Below, piece after piece: positions 1 to 5,979 of a stretch of 7,009 bases of DNA. Under the pieces are notes generated by a model, which saw only the letters and a program-made list of their open reading frames with translations, was not told where the DNA came from and ran no database searches. Location of the stretch: positions 1-7,009 of the forward strand of contig DAOWFD010000233.1 in assembly GCA_030638185.1 (NCBI GenBank). The letters run 5' to 3'. This DNA comes from Candidatus Aegiribacteria sp. Lineage in GTDB: Bacteria > Fermentibacterota > Fermentibacteria > Fermentibacterales > JCC-6. The position numbers and the translations under genes are program-made. Within the stretch, counting starts at the first letter, position 1. Each line of letters opens with the position of its first letter.

Positions 1-370
1 AGGGAGTTTTATCCTCTTCCAGGTATGTTCTTGTCGGAGTATCGTCAGCAAGAAAGGCGTTTACTCTTTTTCGGATGATATCATCAGTTCTGATACTGAA
101 ATTCGTTCTTTTCAGAGTGTTGTAGCAGAAATCACAAATTGTTATGAGCATATCCCTGCCTGAATCTCTGACATCCTTGAGTATTCTTGATGGAGCTATC
201 AGGTTCATTATCCGTTCTTTTGAGACCGGGGGAACGGCTCCGCAGCAGGTCCAGGATTCAAGCTCATCAAGCTCGAATCCGAGTTTTTCTGTCGCGTCCC
301 TGGCAGAACGGTCAAGGTGGGAAGACCGTTCATTCAGAGCACAGCCCGGATAGTAAGCAACCTTGGCCAT
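1..370 (-). CDS. hdrB: Heterodisulfide reductase subunit B-like protein, CCG domain (partial, N-terminal 123 codons)
   Basis: The reading frame opens with ATG at 370 and runs off the left edge, so only the N-terminal part is present. The translation begins MAKVAYYPGCAL and has the cysteine layout of a CCG domain: C10, then C42-C43-G44 in the context SWTCCGA, then C79-x2-C82 (CDFC). In HdrB and related proteins these cysteines bind the unusual non-cubane iron-sulfur clusters at the disulfide-reducing site. The second CCG domain would lie outside the window. A GGAGG Shine-Dalgarno sequence sits four bases before the ATG, in the 13-base gap after the stop of hdrC, so the two genes are very likely co-transcribed and form one HdrBC module. 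The electron partner (HdrA, hydrogenase or other) is not visible. The protein could also belong to the wider family of HdrB-like/glycolate-oxidase iron-sulfur proteins, so the physiological substrate (CoM-CoB disulfide or another thiol) cannot be told from this fragment. Confidence 0.88.
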   Translation of the reverse strand, partial: MAKVAYYPGCALNERSSHLDRSARDATEKLGFELDELESWTCCGAVPPVSKERIMNLIAPSRILKDVRDSGRDMLITICDFCYNTLKRTNFSIRTDDIIRKRVNAFLADDTPTRTYLEEDKTP

Positions 371-383
371 GTTTCCTCCAGTT

Positions 384-827
384 CTAGGTTGACAGCTTTC
401 TGTAAACTCCTACAAGCCCTGGCTGAGGAACTTCAGCCGCATGTTTGGGATCGATCTGGTCCGGACCGAAATGATCTACCCCTTCATCCATAGCAATCTG
501 CCTGAGCGTGTCCATAATTGCCTGGATGTCAATTCCCTTGGGGCATCTGACTGTGCACTGGAAGCAGCTTGCGCAGATCCAGATAGTTTTACTGTGGATA
601 ATCTCCTCTTTCTGTCCGAGTTGGGCGAGGCGGATGATTCTGTTCGGGAGGATATCCATCTCCTGCGCAAGAGGACAGCCGGATGAGCAGTTTCCGCATT
701 GATAACACGCGTACAGGTGCTGTCCGCTCAGTTCATCGACCTGCAAACCGAATTCACCACGGACCTTTGTTCGGTCGAGTCGGATTGGAGGACTATCAGG
801 GGGATCCAGCCCCAGTTTTTTATACAT
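384..827 (-). CDS. hdrC: Heterodisulfide reductase subunit C-like 4Fe-4S ferredoxin protein
   Basis: This 147-residue protein has two cysteine motifs of the HdrC type, CYQCGNCSSGCP (about residues 41-52) and CASCFQCTVRCP (about 85-96). Each provides three closely spaced cysteines plus a further CP cysteine, so together they should bind two [4Fe-4S] clusters. The sequence between them (LPNRIIRLAQLGQKEEI) and after the second motif (KGIDIQAIMDTLRQIA) matches the helical scaffold of HdrC proteins. The expected role is passing electrons between HdrA or another donor and the disulfide site of HdrB. The length is slightly under typical HdrC (about 180-200) because the tail is short. ATG at 825-827 is preceded by AAGAGGAG with about ten bases spacing. 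The hdrB gene follows after 13 bases. The 90-base gap upstream holds palindromes and hairpins. Protein family is secure; the complex it joins and its direction of electron flow are inference. Confidence 0.9.
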   Translation of the reverse strand: MYKKLGLDPPDSPPIRLDRTKVRGEFGLQVDELSGQHLYACYQCGNCSSGCPLAQEMDILPNRIIRLAQLGQKEEIIHSKTIWICASCFQCTVRCPKGIDIQAIMDTLRQIAMDEGVDHFGPDQIDPKHAAEVPQPGLVGVYRKLST

Positions 828-870
828 ATTGACTGTTCTCCTCTTGGCGAAGTGATTTATCAGGATGACA

Positions 871-880
871 ATTCCGGAAT
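871..880. repeat. Perfect 10-base palindrome upstream of hdrC
   Basis: ATTCCGGAAT is its own reverse complement and lies 44 bases upstream of the hdrC start, in the 90-base gap between the lipoprotein gene and hdrC. Its position would suit an operator for a dimeric regulator, but there is only one copy and no recognisable promoter can be aligned with it. A ten-base palindrome may occur by chance. Confidence 0.3.
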
Positions 881-891
881 TAATCTTGTGC

Positions 892-925
892 CCGGTTAGC
901 GGAACCGGAAACCCTCCCTAGGGTT
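892..925 (-). terminator. Two adjacent small hairpins between the lipoprotein gene and hdrC (possible weak terminator or attenuator)
   Basis: Two short perfect inverted repeats lie side by side. One pairs CCGGTT (892-897) with AACCGG (903-908) across a five-base loop. The other pairs AACCCT (910-915) with AGGGTT (920-925) across a four-base loop and overlaps the TAG stop of the lipoprotein gene. On the minus strand they would form GC-rich stems just at and after that stop. Neither is followed by a run of T, so a classical intrinsic terminator is not supported. A pause site, mRNA-end stabiliser or partial terminator before hdrC is possible. Confidence 0.3.
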
Positions 926-1265
926 CTCTCACGGAACCTGTTTCTATAGCTTGCGCAAAATAATACCAGAAAAAATACACAATCTCTTCATTACTGAAAG
1001 TATCAATCAGTTCAGCACGCACTATTGAATCAATAGCGGCATCAACAGAAATATCACATGCTCTTGCTTCCTCAAGAAGGAAACCTACATCCGCGCAATT
1101 CTCGCTGTCGATGATTTCATCAAATTCGTTTCTAACATCCATAGGAAGAACTGATCTGAAAGTATTCAACCTTCTCTGTCTGCTTTCGATTCTGGATTCT
1201 CTGTTACAGGATGAAATCGCTAATGCTGCAAAAACGAGCAAAAAGATCCAGGCGGTGTGACTCAC
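918..1265 (-). CDS. Small lipoprotein of unknown function
   Basis: This 115-residue protein has a hydrophobic leader followed by a lipobox, ISSC at residues 17-20, so it should be cleaved by signal peptidase II and lipidated on C20. The next residue is Asn, which in the classic +2 rule does not cause inner-membrane retention, so outer-membrane sorting is expected. The leader has almost no positive charge (only a His), which is slightly atypical. The mature part is acidic and helical in appearance, with two further cysteines (C57, C70) that might pair. It matches no family I recognise. The start is GTG (1263-1265), which overlaps the TGA of the preceding barrel gene as GTGA. No good Shine-Dalgarno is adjacent, which suggests translational coupling to the barrel gene. 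That coupling makes a partner role for the outer-membrane barrel plausible, but this is inference. Confidence 0.72.
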   Translation of the reverse strand: MSHTAWIFLLVFAALAISSCNRESRIESRQRRLNTFRSVLPMDVRNEFDEIIDSENCADVGFLLEEARACDISVDAAIDSIVRAELIDTFSNEEIVYFFWYYFAQAIETGSVREP

Positions 1266-2170
1266 AGAGAAATGCCGAGGCTTATCCTGTGAATATTACC
1301 CAGATCAGCAAAAGGCTTGAACGCGTAGTCCAGGTTGAAGCTGTTCCACGCCGTTCCAACCCCGAAAGCGAGAGCGTCAATAATACTGCCCCCTGCATTG
1401 TCCGCCGCGTCTTTGTCATGGAGATTCCCGCCTGCTCTGAGGAACAGCATCTCCATGGGATTGTATTCGATACCAAGAGCAACATTGAGATCACCCTGGA
1501 ACGGGTAAGTGATATCGCTTGCTACGAGGAGTTTTCCATCGAGCAGTTCTACGCTTGCTCCGGCAGCCACTTCAGTTGGCATGGGGTCATTTTCCTGATA
1601 AAAAGCTTTCGTCTGAATTCCCACGTTCCTGACCGCGAATCCAAGTGATATCCATGACGGTCTGTACCAGACTCCAGCATCAACAAGGAAAGCGTTACCA
1701 CTGTATGTGTCTATGTTTGAATATACGAATTTCGCTGTAGTTCCCGCTGCAAAAGAAGGGCCGAATCTGAAGGCGTAAGTACCACCCAGCGCAACACTGT
1801 TCGTGCTGAATTCCTCTCCAGTGCCCGTAGGGTGCGTCATAGAGGTTCGCAAGAAGCTTCCACCGTAGAAATAGTTGATTGATGCTCCAACGACATCATT
1901 GCCGGTTGGATTGACCCATCCGGCGAACCCCGCCTGCATATCCATCAGGTAACCGGTATAGGTAGAAGTGAACATCTGTTTGTCCATCGCGGCAAGTGTC
2001 GCGGGATTCCAGTAAAGCCCCATCGGATCCCCGGGAACCGCGGTGAAAGCGCCACCCATGGAAACAGCCCTGGCGCCTGTGGGAACCTGTAAAAAAGCAA
2101 AACCCGCAGTGCCTGCCGATGCAGTACCGCATATTACCGTCAACAGGACTGCAGCCAGAAATTTCTTCAT
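1262..2170 (-). CDS. PorV/PorQ-family outer-membrane beta-barrel protein
   Basis: This 302-residue protein has a clear Sec signal peptide (MKKFLAAVLLTVICGTASA, cleavage expected after residue 19). The family hallmark follows: FLQVPTGARAVSMGGAFTA (residues 26-44), then DPMGLYWNPA (48-57). The rest consists of alternating amphipathic strands with many Gly and aromatic residues, ending RISLGISL, a typical terminal strand. These features match the PorV/PorQ proteins, FadL-like barrels best known from type IX secretion, where PorV shuttles cargo. Many FCB-group bacteria carry numerous paralogues without an obvious secretion role, so the T9SS link should not be assumed: no other T9SS component or cargo C-terminal domain is seen here. 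ATG at 2168-2170 has GGAGA about seven bases upstream. The stop overlaps the start of the lipoprotein gene by four bases. Length is near the family norm of about 300-350. Confidence 0.85.
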   Translation of the reverse strand: MKKFLAAVLLTVICGTASAGTAGFAFLQVPTGARAVSMGGAFTAVPGDPMGLYWNPATLAAMDKQMFTSTYTGYLMDMQAGFAGWVNPTGNDVVGASINYFYGGSFLRTSMTHPTGTGEEFSTNSVALGGTYAFRFGPSFAAGTTAKFVYSNIDTYSGNAFLVDAGVWYRPSWISLGFAVRNVGIQTKAFYQENDPMPTEVAAGASVELLDGKLLVASDITYPFQGDLNVALGIEYNPMEMLFLRAGGNLHDKDAADNAGGSIIDALAFGVGTAWNSFNLDYAFKPFADLGNIHRISLGISL

Positions 2171-2212
2171 TGATATTCTCCATTTCGCAAATCATTCTTC
2201 AATATTGAGTAG

Positions 2213-2239
2213 ACTATAATTATAACCCATTCCGGTCAA
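2213..2239 (-). promoter_or_regulatory. Possible promoter for the barrel-lipoprotein pair
   Basis: On the minus strand TTGACC (2239-2234) is followed after 15 bases by TATAGT (2218-2213), roughly 43 bases before the barrel start codon. Both hexamers are close to sigma-70 consensus, but the spacer is two bases shorter than optimal and the -35 lies inside the end of the preceding gene. An FCB-type housekeeping promoter may look different. This is a candidate only. Confidence 0.28.
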
Positions 2240-2654
2240 CAGGGAGAAATGCCCATATTACCGTAGCGCTATCTATCCTGCAGCCACGAATCATGTCCGT
2301 TGCACAGATGATAAGACGGTTTCCTTCAGCGACTTCTGTCGAGTCCAGTCTCAGAACAGGCAAATCATCAGGCATGGAATCCTCTATGAACCATTGCTCT
2401 CCCTCCAGTCTTAGATCGAGATTGAGAGTATTGTTCCCGCCCATTCCGATATAAAACCCTCCGGCTGAATGAGAAGGAGGGTAAACTGACAGCGTACAGG
2501 GTTCAAGGATCGAGAGTTCAAGAGCCATAATCCCACTTCCCGTGTATCCCTGAGATGAAAGTCGCATAAGAAAAGATACCGCTTCGGAATATAGGCCTTC
2601 CGCTGCCGATATAGATGCAGCAACAAGGCAGACAATGAGAAGTACTTTTTTCAC
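2220..2654 (-). CDS. Small secreted protein of unknown function
   Basis: This 144-residue protein begins with a standard Sec signal peptide (MKKVLLIVCLVAASISA, likely cleavage near residue 17-18). The mature domain of about 125 residues looks beta-rich: alternating hydrophobic strands such as ALELSI, CTLSVYPP and GFYIGMGG, then VLRLDSTEV and RLIICATDMI, with three cysteines (C53, C117, C125). I do not recognise a family. There is no second membrane segment, lipobox or C-terminal sorting signal, so a periplasmic or exported location is expected. The start is GTG at 2652-2654, with AAGGA a few bases upstream. An overlapping ATG at 2654-2656 runs straight into TGA and can be excluded. Only one base separates it from the stop of the MalG-like permease, so it is almost certainly translated from the same mRNA. 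It could be an accessory component of that transporter, but it is far too small for a CUT1 substrate-binding protein. Confidence 0.72.
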   Translation of the reverse strand: MKKVLLIVCLVAASISAAEGLYSEAVSFLMRLSSQGYTGSGIMALELSILEPCTLSVYPPSHSAGGFYIGMGGNNTLNLDLRLEGEQWFIEDSMPDDLPVLRLDSTEVAEGNRLIICATDMIRGCRIDSATVIWAFLPVDRNGL

Positions 2655-2655
2655 A

Positions 2656-3438
2656 TTAATCCTTGATCCCTGATCTTGAGTAACTGGTCACTATCCGCTT
2701 CTGCGCCGCGATGAACAGGATTATCAAAGGCATTGTTGAGAAAGTGGAAGCGGCCATAAGCAGGTGGAAATTACTTGACTGTTCCTGGTTGAAGTAGGAA
2801 AGTCCGACCTGAAGAACTCTCAGATTCTCTGAATGTGTAACAACCAGCGGCCACATGAAGCTGTTCCAGGAACCTATAATATTGAAAAGAAGTACTGTGA
2901 TGAGCACAGATTTTGACAGAGGCAGAACAACCTTCCACAGGTATTTGAGCCTGCTGCATCCGTCAAGAACAGCCGCTTCATAGAGTGATAACGGAATAGT
3001 TCTGAAGTGCTGTCTGAGAAGGAATATACTGAATACATTCGCTGTCCACGGTACAATCAGAGCAAGATACGTATTGATCCATCCCAGTTTGGATAGAATC
3101 ACATAAGATGGAGCGAGGTACACCGGCTGGGGAACCATCATCGTCGAAAGAAACAACAGAAAAAGCATGTCCCTTCCTCTGTATTTCATCGTAGCGAAGG
3201 AGTAGGCTGCAAGACAGGATGTAACCAGGACCCCGCCTACAGTAAGGATTGTAACAATAAGGGTATTAAGGAAATATCTGCCGAACGGGACCTTTGTCCA
3301 TGCTTCCACGTAATTACCGAAACCGCCTTGCTGAAGAGATGTGTTTATCATCCACAGGAAAGGCAGAAGCATTACGATTCCGCCCAGGATAAGGAAGAAA
3401 TGCTTGGTGGTGTTCAGTGCCAGGATTCGTGCTGTCAT
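2656..3438 (-). CDS. Carbohydrate ABC transporter permease, MalG/UgpE type (CUT1 family)
   Basis: This 260-residue integral membrane protein is one of the two permease subunits of a binding-protein-dependent importer. It shows about six hydrophobic segments (roughly residues 12-31, 57-79, 90-112, 124-142, 176-200, 229-247). The cytoplasmic EAA loop is intact: E154-A-A, G160 and L172-P173, in the sequence SLYEAAVLDGCSRLKYLWKV. This loop docks into the ATPase subunit. The family segment NYVEAWTKVPFGRYFLNTL is present at residues 42-60, but the periplasmic stretch before it (about residues 33-41) is much shorter than usual, where some twenty more residues are expected. This explains the short overall length. 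ATG at 3436-3438 overlaps the TGA of the MalF-like gene by four bases, the usual arrangement for this pair. The transported substrate cannot be inferred, as neither a binding protein nor an ATPase gene is in the window. Confidence 0.92.
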   Translation of the reverse strand: MTARILALNTTKHFFLILGGIVMLLPFLWMINTSLQQGGFGNYVEAWTKVPFGRYFLNTLIVTILTVGGVLVTSCLAAYSFATMKYRGRDMLFLLFLSTMMVPQPVYLAPSYVILSKLGWINTYLALIVPWTANVFSIFLLRQHFRTIPLSLYEAAVLDGCSRLKYLWKVVLPLSKSVLITVLLFNIIGSWNSFMWPLVVTHSENLRVLQVGLSYFNQEQSSNFHLLMAASTFSTMPLIILFIAAQKRIVTSYSRSGIKD

Positions 3439-4382
3439 GATCCGTAATGCACTTTTCTACCCGCTATCTTTCGCTGGAAGATGGTGAGTGACAGAAGAAC
3501 CAGGAACAGGAAAACCGATATGGCGCTGGCATAACCGATATCGAATCGATCGAACGCTTTCTGGAACAGATAGAAAACCATCACGTTTGTGGTTCCGAGA
3601 GGTCCTCCTCCCGGAGGAGGAGTCATGACATAGACAAGAGCGAATGTCTTGAATGAAATAATAGTACTCATTATCAGAACGTAATAGGTGGTTGGAGAAA
3701 GAAGAGGCCAGGTGATGTTCCTGAATGTTCCCCAGGTGCCTGCACCATCAAGTTTGGCTGCTTCGTAATAGGTGCCGGGGATATTTTCCAGTCCCGCAAG
3801 AAAAAGTACTGTATTGTAACCGGTGGCTTTCCAGACGCTGACCATCATTAACGATACAAGAGCCAGGCTTGGGCCGGCAAGAATCCCTCTGGGGTGTATA
3901 CCGAGTGGTGACAGAAGCATCTCGAAAACTCCCCGCGGCTCTCTGAGCCACAGAAGAGGTTCTCCACCGAAAAGAGTGATTATCTGGTTAATCGGACCCG
4001 CTTCGGGATTGTATAACCATGTCCATACAACTGAGATCGCTACCGCCGAAGTAACCACAGGCAGGAAATAGATGGTTCTGTAGAAGCTCTTTCCTGCAAG
4101 TTTCCCCCTGAGAAGAATCGCGAGGAAAAGAGGTATTATTATACCTGCTGGAACAACTCCGATAACAAAATACAGAGTATTAATAACGCTCTGCCAGAAA
4201 CGGGCATCAGAAAGCATCCTCGCGTAATTGTCGAAACCTATGAAACCATGGAAACCGCCGATATCATAATCTGTAAACGATGCGGTGAAGGAACTCAGGA
4301 TAGGAAGAGTCCTGAATGCAAGTACTATTATAAGTGCAGGCAGAATATAGACATATGGTGCAAGTCTTGATCTGAGTTTCAC
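3435..4382 (-). CDS. Carbohydrate ABC transporter permease, MalF/UgpA type (CUT1 family)
   Basis: This 315-residue membrane protein is the partner permease. Features in order are a first membrane segment at about 8-30 (PYVYILPALIIVLAFRTLP), the typical GFIGFDNYARML stretch (46-57), membrane segments at about 67-91, 101-123, 171-197, 231-253 and 283-302, and the EAA loop YYEAAKLDGAGTWGTF with E207, G213 and P226. The GPLGTTNVMVFYLFQKAF segment (260-277) is also characteristic. The periplasmic loop before the fourth membrane segment is rather long (about 130-170). The start is GTG at 4380-4382 with AGGGGA six bases upstream; an ATG five bases earlier meets a stop at once. It begins 26 bases after the HhH/MBL gene and overlaps the MalG-like gene by four bases. 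These two proteins should form the membrane channel heterodimer in the inner membrane. Family certain, substrate unknown. Confidence 0.93.
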   Translation of the reverse strand: MKLRSRLAPYVYILPALIIVLAFRTLPILSSFTASFTDYDIGGFHGFIGFDNYARMLSDARFWQSVINTLYFVIGVVPAGIIIPLFLAILLRGKLAGKSFYRTIYFLPVVTSAVAISVVWTWLYNPEAGPINQIITLFGGEPLLWLREPRGVFEMLLSPLGIHPRGILAGPSLALVSLMMVSVWKATGYNTVLFLAGLENIPGTYYEAAKLDGAGTWGTFRNITWPLLSPTTYYVLIMSTIISFKTFALVYVMTPPPGGGPLGTTNVMVFYLFQKAFDRFDIGYASAISVFLFLVLLSLTIFQRKIAGRKVHYGS

Positions 4383-4408
4383 TGCATTCCCCTGGTTGAA
4401 CTAAATCT

Positions 4409-5473
4409 CTATAAAGATGAAACGCTGACTTTTTCTCCATCAGTTCGCACAACAATAGTCCCGAGTCTGTCTGTTCGCAAGATTTCAGATCCGAGCTCCA
4501 TGTAAATTTCGATAACATGAGGATGAGGATGACCGAAGCTATTGTTCCTGCCTGCTGAGAAAACCGCGAACTGTGGACTCAGTCTCCTGAGGTACGGTGG
4601 AAAAATAGAGGATATGCTGCCATGGTGGGGAACTTTCAGTACCGTTACCGGCTCCGCATCCGGAGTCAGCATCCGTTCAGCGTTCTCCTCGATATCTCCG
4701 GTAAGAATAGTGGAGAAATTGCCGCATGTGATTTTGAGCAAAGCGGAATTTTCATTTATGTTTAAATTCACTCCTTCCATTCCCGCGGAAACTACACATG
4801 CCGTAACATATGGGGACAGCTGGAACTCACTGCCTTCTTCAAGAAACATATAATCGCAACCTTCATCCATCACAGCATTCAGGAAATCCTCGTATATGAA
4901 GGAAGAAAAGGGCATACCAGGATCCAGAACTTTCAGTACAGTGAAATTCCTTATGACTGATGCAAGTCCTCCAACGTGATCCGAATGCGGATGAGAAAAA
5001 GCGACAACATCCAGTGTATCCACACCTATTTCATGAAGTCGAAAAACAACAGCTGGTTCAAGAGGGCCGCCAGTGTCCGGTCCTCCGTCAAAAAGCCAGG
5101 TTTCACCGAAAGCTGCTTTTATAAGAATGGCGTCCCCCTGGCCTACATCCAGAAAATACACGTTAAGCAGTGGTGCAAGTGAATCCACAGACTCAAGCCA
5201 GTGCAGAGTGTCTGTTACTGTGATGGAAATGCTGTCAATGAAAATATATTCTTTAATACGGGAAATCGTCGCGGGACCTATGCCGTTGACGTACTCAAGA
5301 TCGGAGAGCCGCAGAAAAGGACCGAACCTTTCCCGGTACTCCACAATGGCTTCTGCCTTGACCGGACCAATCCCGGGGAGTGTCCGCAGAGCTTCTTCAC
5401 CGGCTGAATTGATATCCACCAAGTCTGTTGAGAGTAGTGAAAATATTAATAATAGTACTATCAGCCAGTTCAT
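4409..5473 (-). CDS. ComEA-like HhH domain fused to ComEC-type metallo-beta-lactamase domain (exported nuclease-like protein)
   Basis: This 354-residue protein has three parts. Residues 1-16 are a hydrophobic export signal or anchor with no basic residues. Residues 19-78 are a ComEA-type double helix-hairpin-helix, starting VDINSA and carrying two GIGP turns (34-37, 64-67), which binds DNA backbone. Residues 103-354 are a metallo-beta-lactamase fold of the ComEC/Rec2 kind: LDVGQGDAI (108-116), metal motif HPHSDH (161-166), NENSALL (240-246), LTGDIE with D260, PHHGS (282-286), FGHPHPHV (313-320) and the closing LRTDRLGTIVV. All metal ligands appear present, so the domain is probably an active phosphodiesterase or nuclease. 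The membrane channel domain of true ComEC is absent. The ATG at 5471-5473 has only a distant GGAG. The likely role is binding and cutting DNA outside the cytoplasm, for uptake or nutrition. That is inference from the family; no other competence gene is seen. Confidence 0.88.
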   Translation of the reverse strand: MNWLIVLLLIFSLLSTDLVDINSAGEEALRTLPGIGPVKAEAIVEYRERFGPFLRLSDLEYVNGIGPATISRIKEYIFIDSISITVTDTLHWLESVDSLAPLLNVYFLDVGQGDAILIKAAFGETWLFDGGPDTGGPLEPAVVFRLHEIGVDTLDVVAFSHPHSDHVGGLASVIRNFTVLKVLDPGMPFSSFIYEDFLNAVMDEGCDYMFLEEGSEFQLSPYVTACVVSAGMEGVNLNINENSALLKITCGNFSTILTGDIEENAERMLTPDAEPVTVLKVPHHGSISSIFPPYLRRLSPQFAVFSAGRNNSFGHPHPHVIEIYMELGSEILRTDRLGTIVVRTDGEKVSVSSL

Positions 5474-5476
5474 TAC

Positions 5477-5506
5477 TTGACATCGCTCCGTTCAGAGTTC
5501 AGCATA
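5477..5506 (+). promoter_or_regulatory. Possible promoter for the 17-residue-repeat protein gene
   Basis: A perfect TTGACA lies at 5477-5482 in the 60-base gap between two divergent genes. At 18 bases spacing there is only a weak -10 (AGCATA, 5501-5506). Transcription would start about 20 bases before the start codon at 5534, leaving a short leader with the Shine-Dalgarno. A tandem GTTCAG-A-GTTCAG (5490-5502) lies in the spacer. The -35 match is good and the -10 is poor. Confidence 0.35.
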
Positions 5507-5533
5507 CCCTTACAGTACAGAAAGGAGGGGTAA

Positions 5534-5971
5534 ATGAGAATCTTACTTTTAACAGCGGTTATGATACTTCTTACAATAACAATTGTATCAGCTGGAGACA
5601 TCCGCCTTGAAAACAGCAGTTTCAATACACTTGCCTACATAAAGGATAACGGAAGAATTGAAAACGCCTCTTTCGAAACCCTTGGATATATAAGAGACGA
5701 TGGCAGAATAGAGGACGACGCTTTCCATACACTGGGGCACATTAACGAAGATGGAAGAATTGAAGACAGCTCATTCAACGAGCTGTTCACCATCACACGG
5801 AGTGGCAGGCTCACGGATTCAAGATTTATGATGATCGCTGAGATCCAGAGTGACGGAACTGTTGAAGATGACTGTTTTCGAGTTATTCTCTACGCTGATG
5901 GAAGTCACCAGAACATGACGAGAAGAATCGCAGTCTTCCTTGTCTTCTTCAGTGATCTCCTCGAAGACTAA
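5534..5971 (+). CDS. Secreted protein with six 17-residue repeats (beta-flower-like)
   Basis: This 145-residue protein has a Sec signal peptide (about residues 1-20, ending IVSA) and then six consecutive 17-residue repeats. The consensus is roughly GRIEDxxFxTLGYIxxD, at residues 23-39, 40-56, 57-73, 74-90, 91-107 and 108-124. Repeats 2 and 3 are the most alike; 4 to 6 drift, especially in the TLGYI part. A tail of about 20 residues with a hydrophobic stretch (IAVFLVFF) follows. Short DG-I-x-D-F-IGYI repeats of this kind recall the small closed 'beta-flower' folds described from Bacteroidota proteins, where each repeat is one beta-hairpin blade. I make that comparison from the motif only. Cellular location is periplasmic or surface; function is unknown. 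ATG at 5534-5536 follows an excellent Shine-Dalgarno, AGGAGGGG (5523-5530). The gene is divergent from the HhH/MBL gene and ends eight bases from the stop of the convergent regulator gene. Confidence 0.82.
   Translation: MRILLLTAVMILLTITIVSAGDIRLENSSFNTLAYIKDNGRIENASFETLGYIRDDGRIEDDAFHTLGHINEDGRIEDSSFNELFTITRSGRLTDSRFMMIAEIQSDGTVEDDCFRVILYADGSHQNMTRRIAVFLVFFSDLLED
5651..5905 (+). repeat. Coding tandem repeat, 51-base unit (repeats 2-6)
   Basis: Five consecutive 51-base units, in frame, encode the 17-residue repeats 2 to 6; a first, less regular unit starts at 5600. At DNA level the units have diverged considerably (for example GGAAGAATTGAAAACG versus GGCAGAATAGAGGACG). The array is therefore old and held by protein selection, not a recent slippage product. 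Confidence 0.8.
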
Positions 5972-5979
5972 TATCCGGG

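Noticed and set aside
1211..1648. Plus-strand open frame of 145 codons opposite the barrel gene
   Set aside because: It lies wholly antisense to well-supported genes, has no ribosome binding site, and its composition (many Arg, Ser, Cys) is that of a shadow frame.
1896..2195. Overlapping minus-strand frame starting upstream of the barrel gene
   Set aside because: It is the +1 shifted reading of the barrel's signal peptide and hallmark region; the barrel frame clearly fits a known family and has a good start.
2200..2207. CAATATTG palindrome before the barrel gene
   Set aside because: An eight-base AT-rich palindrome is expected by chance and there is no second copy in the gap.
5073..5480. 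Plus-strand open frame of 135 codons opposite the HhH/MBL gene
   Set aside because: The minus strand encodes a complete, motif-rich protein over the same bases; the plus frame has no recognisable features.
5651..5905. The 51-base repeats as a CRISPR-like or phase-variable array
   Set aside because: The units are contiguous, in frame and strongly diverged at DNA level, so they are protein repeats and not spacer-separated or slippage-prone DNA repeats.
5922..5968. GAAGA/TCTTC and GTCTTC/GAAGAC inverted repeats near the end of the repeat-protein gene as a terminator
   Set aside because: They are inside the coding sequence, have long loops and purine/pyrimidine-rich arms likely by chance, and no T-run follows.
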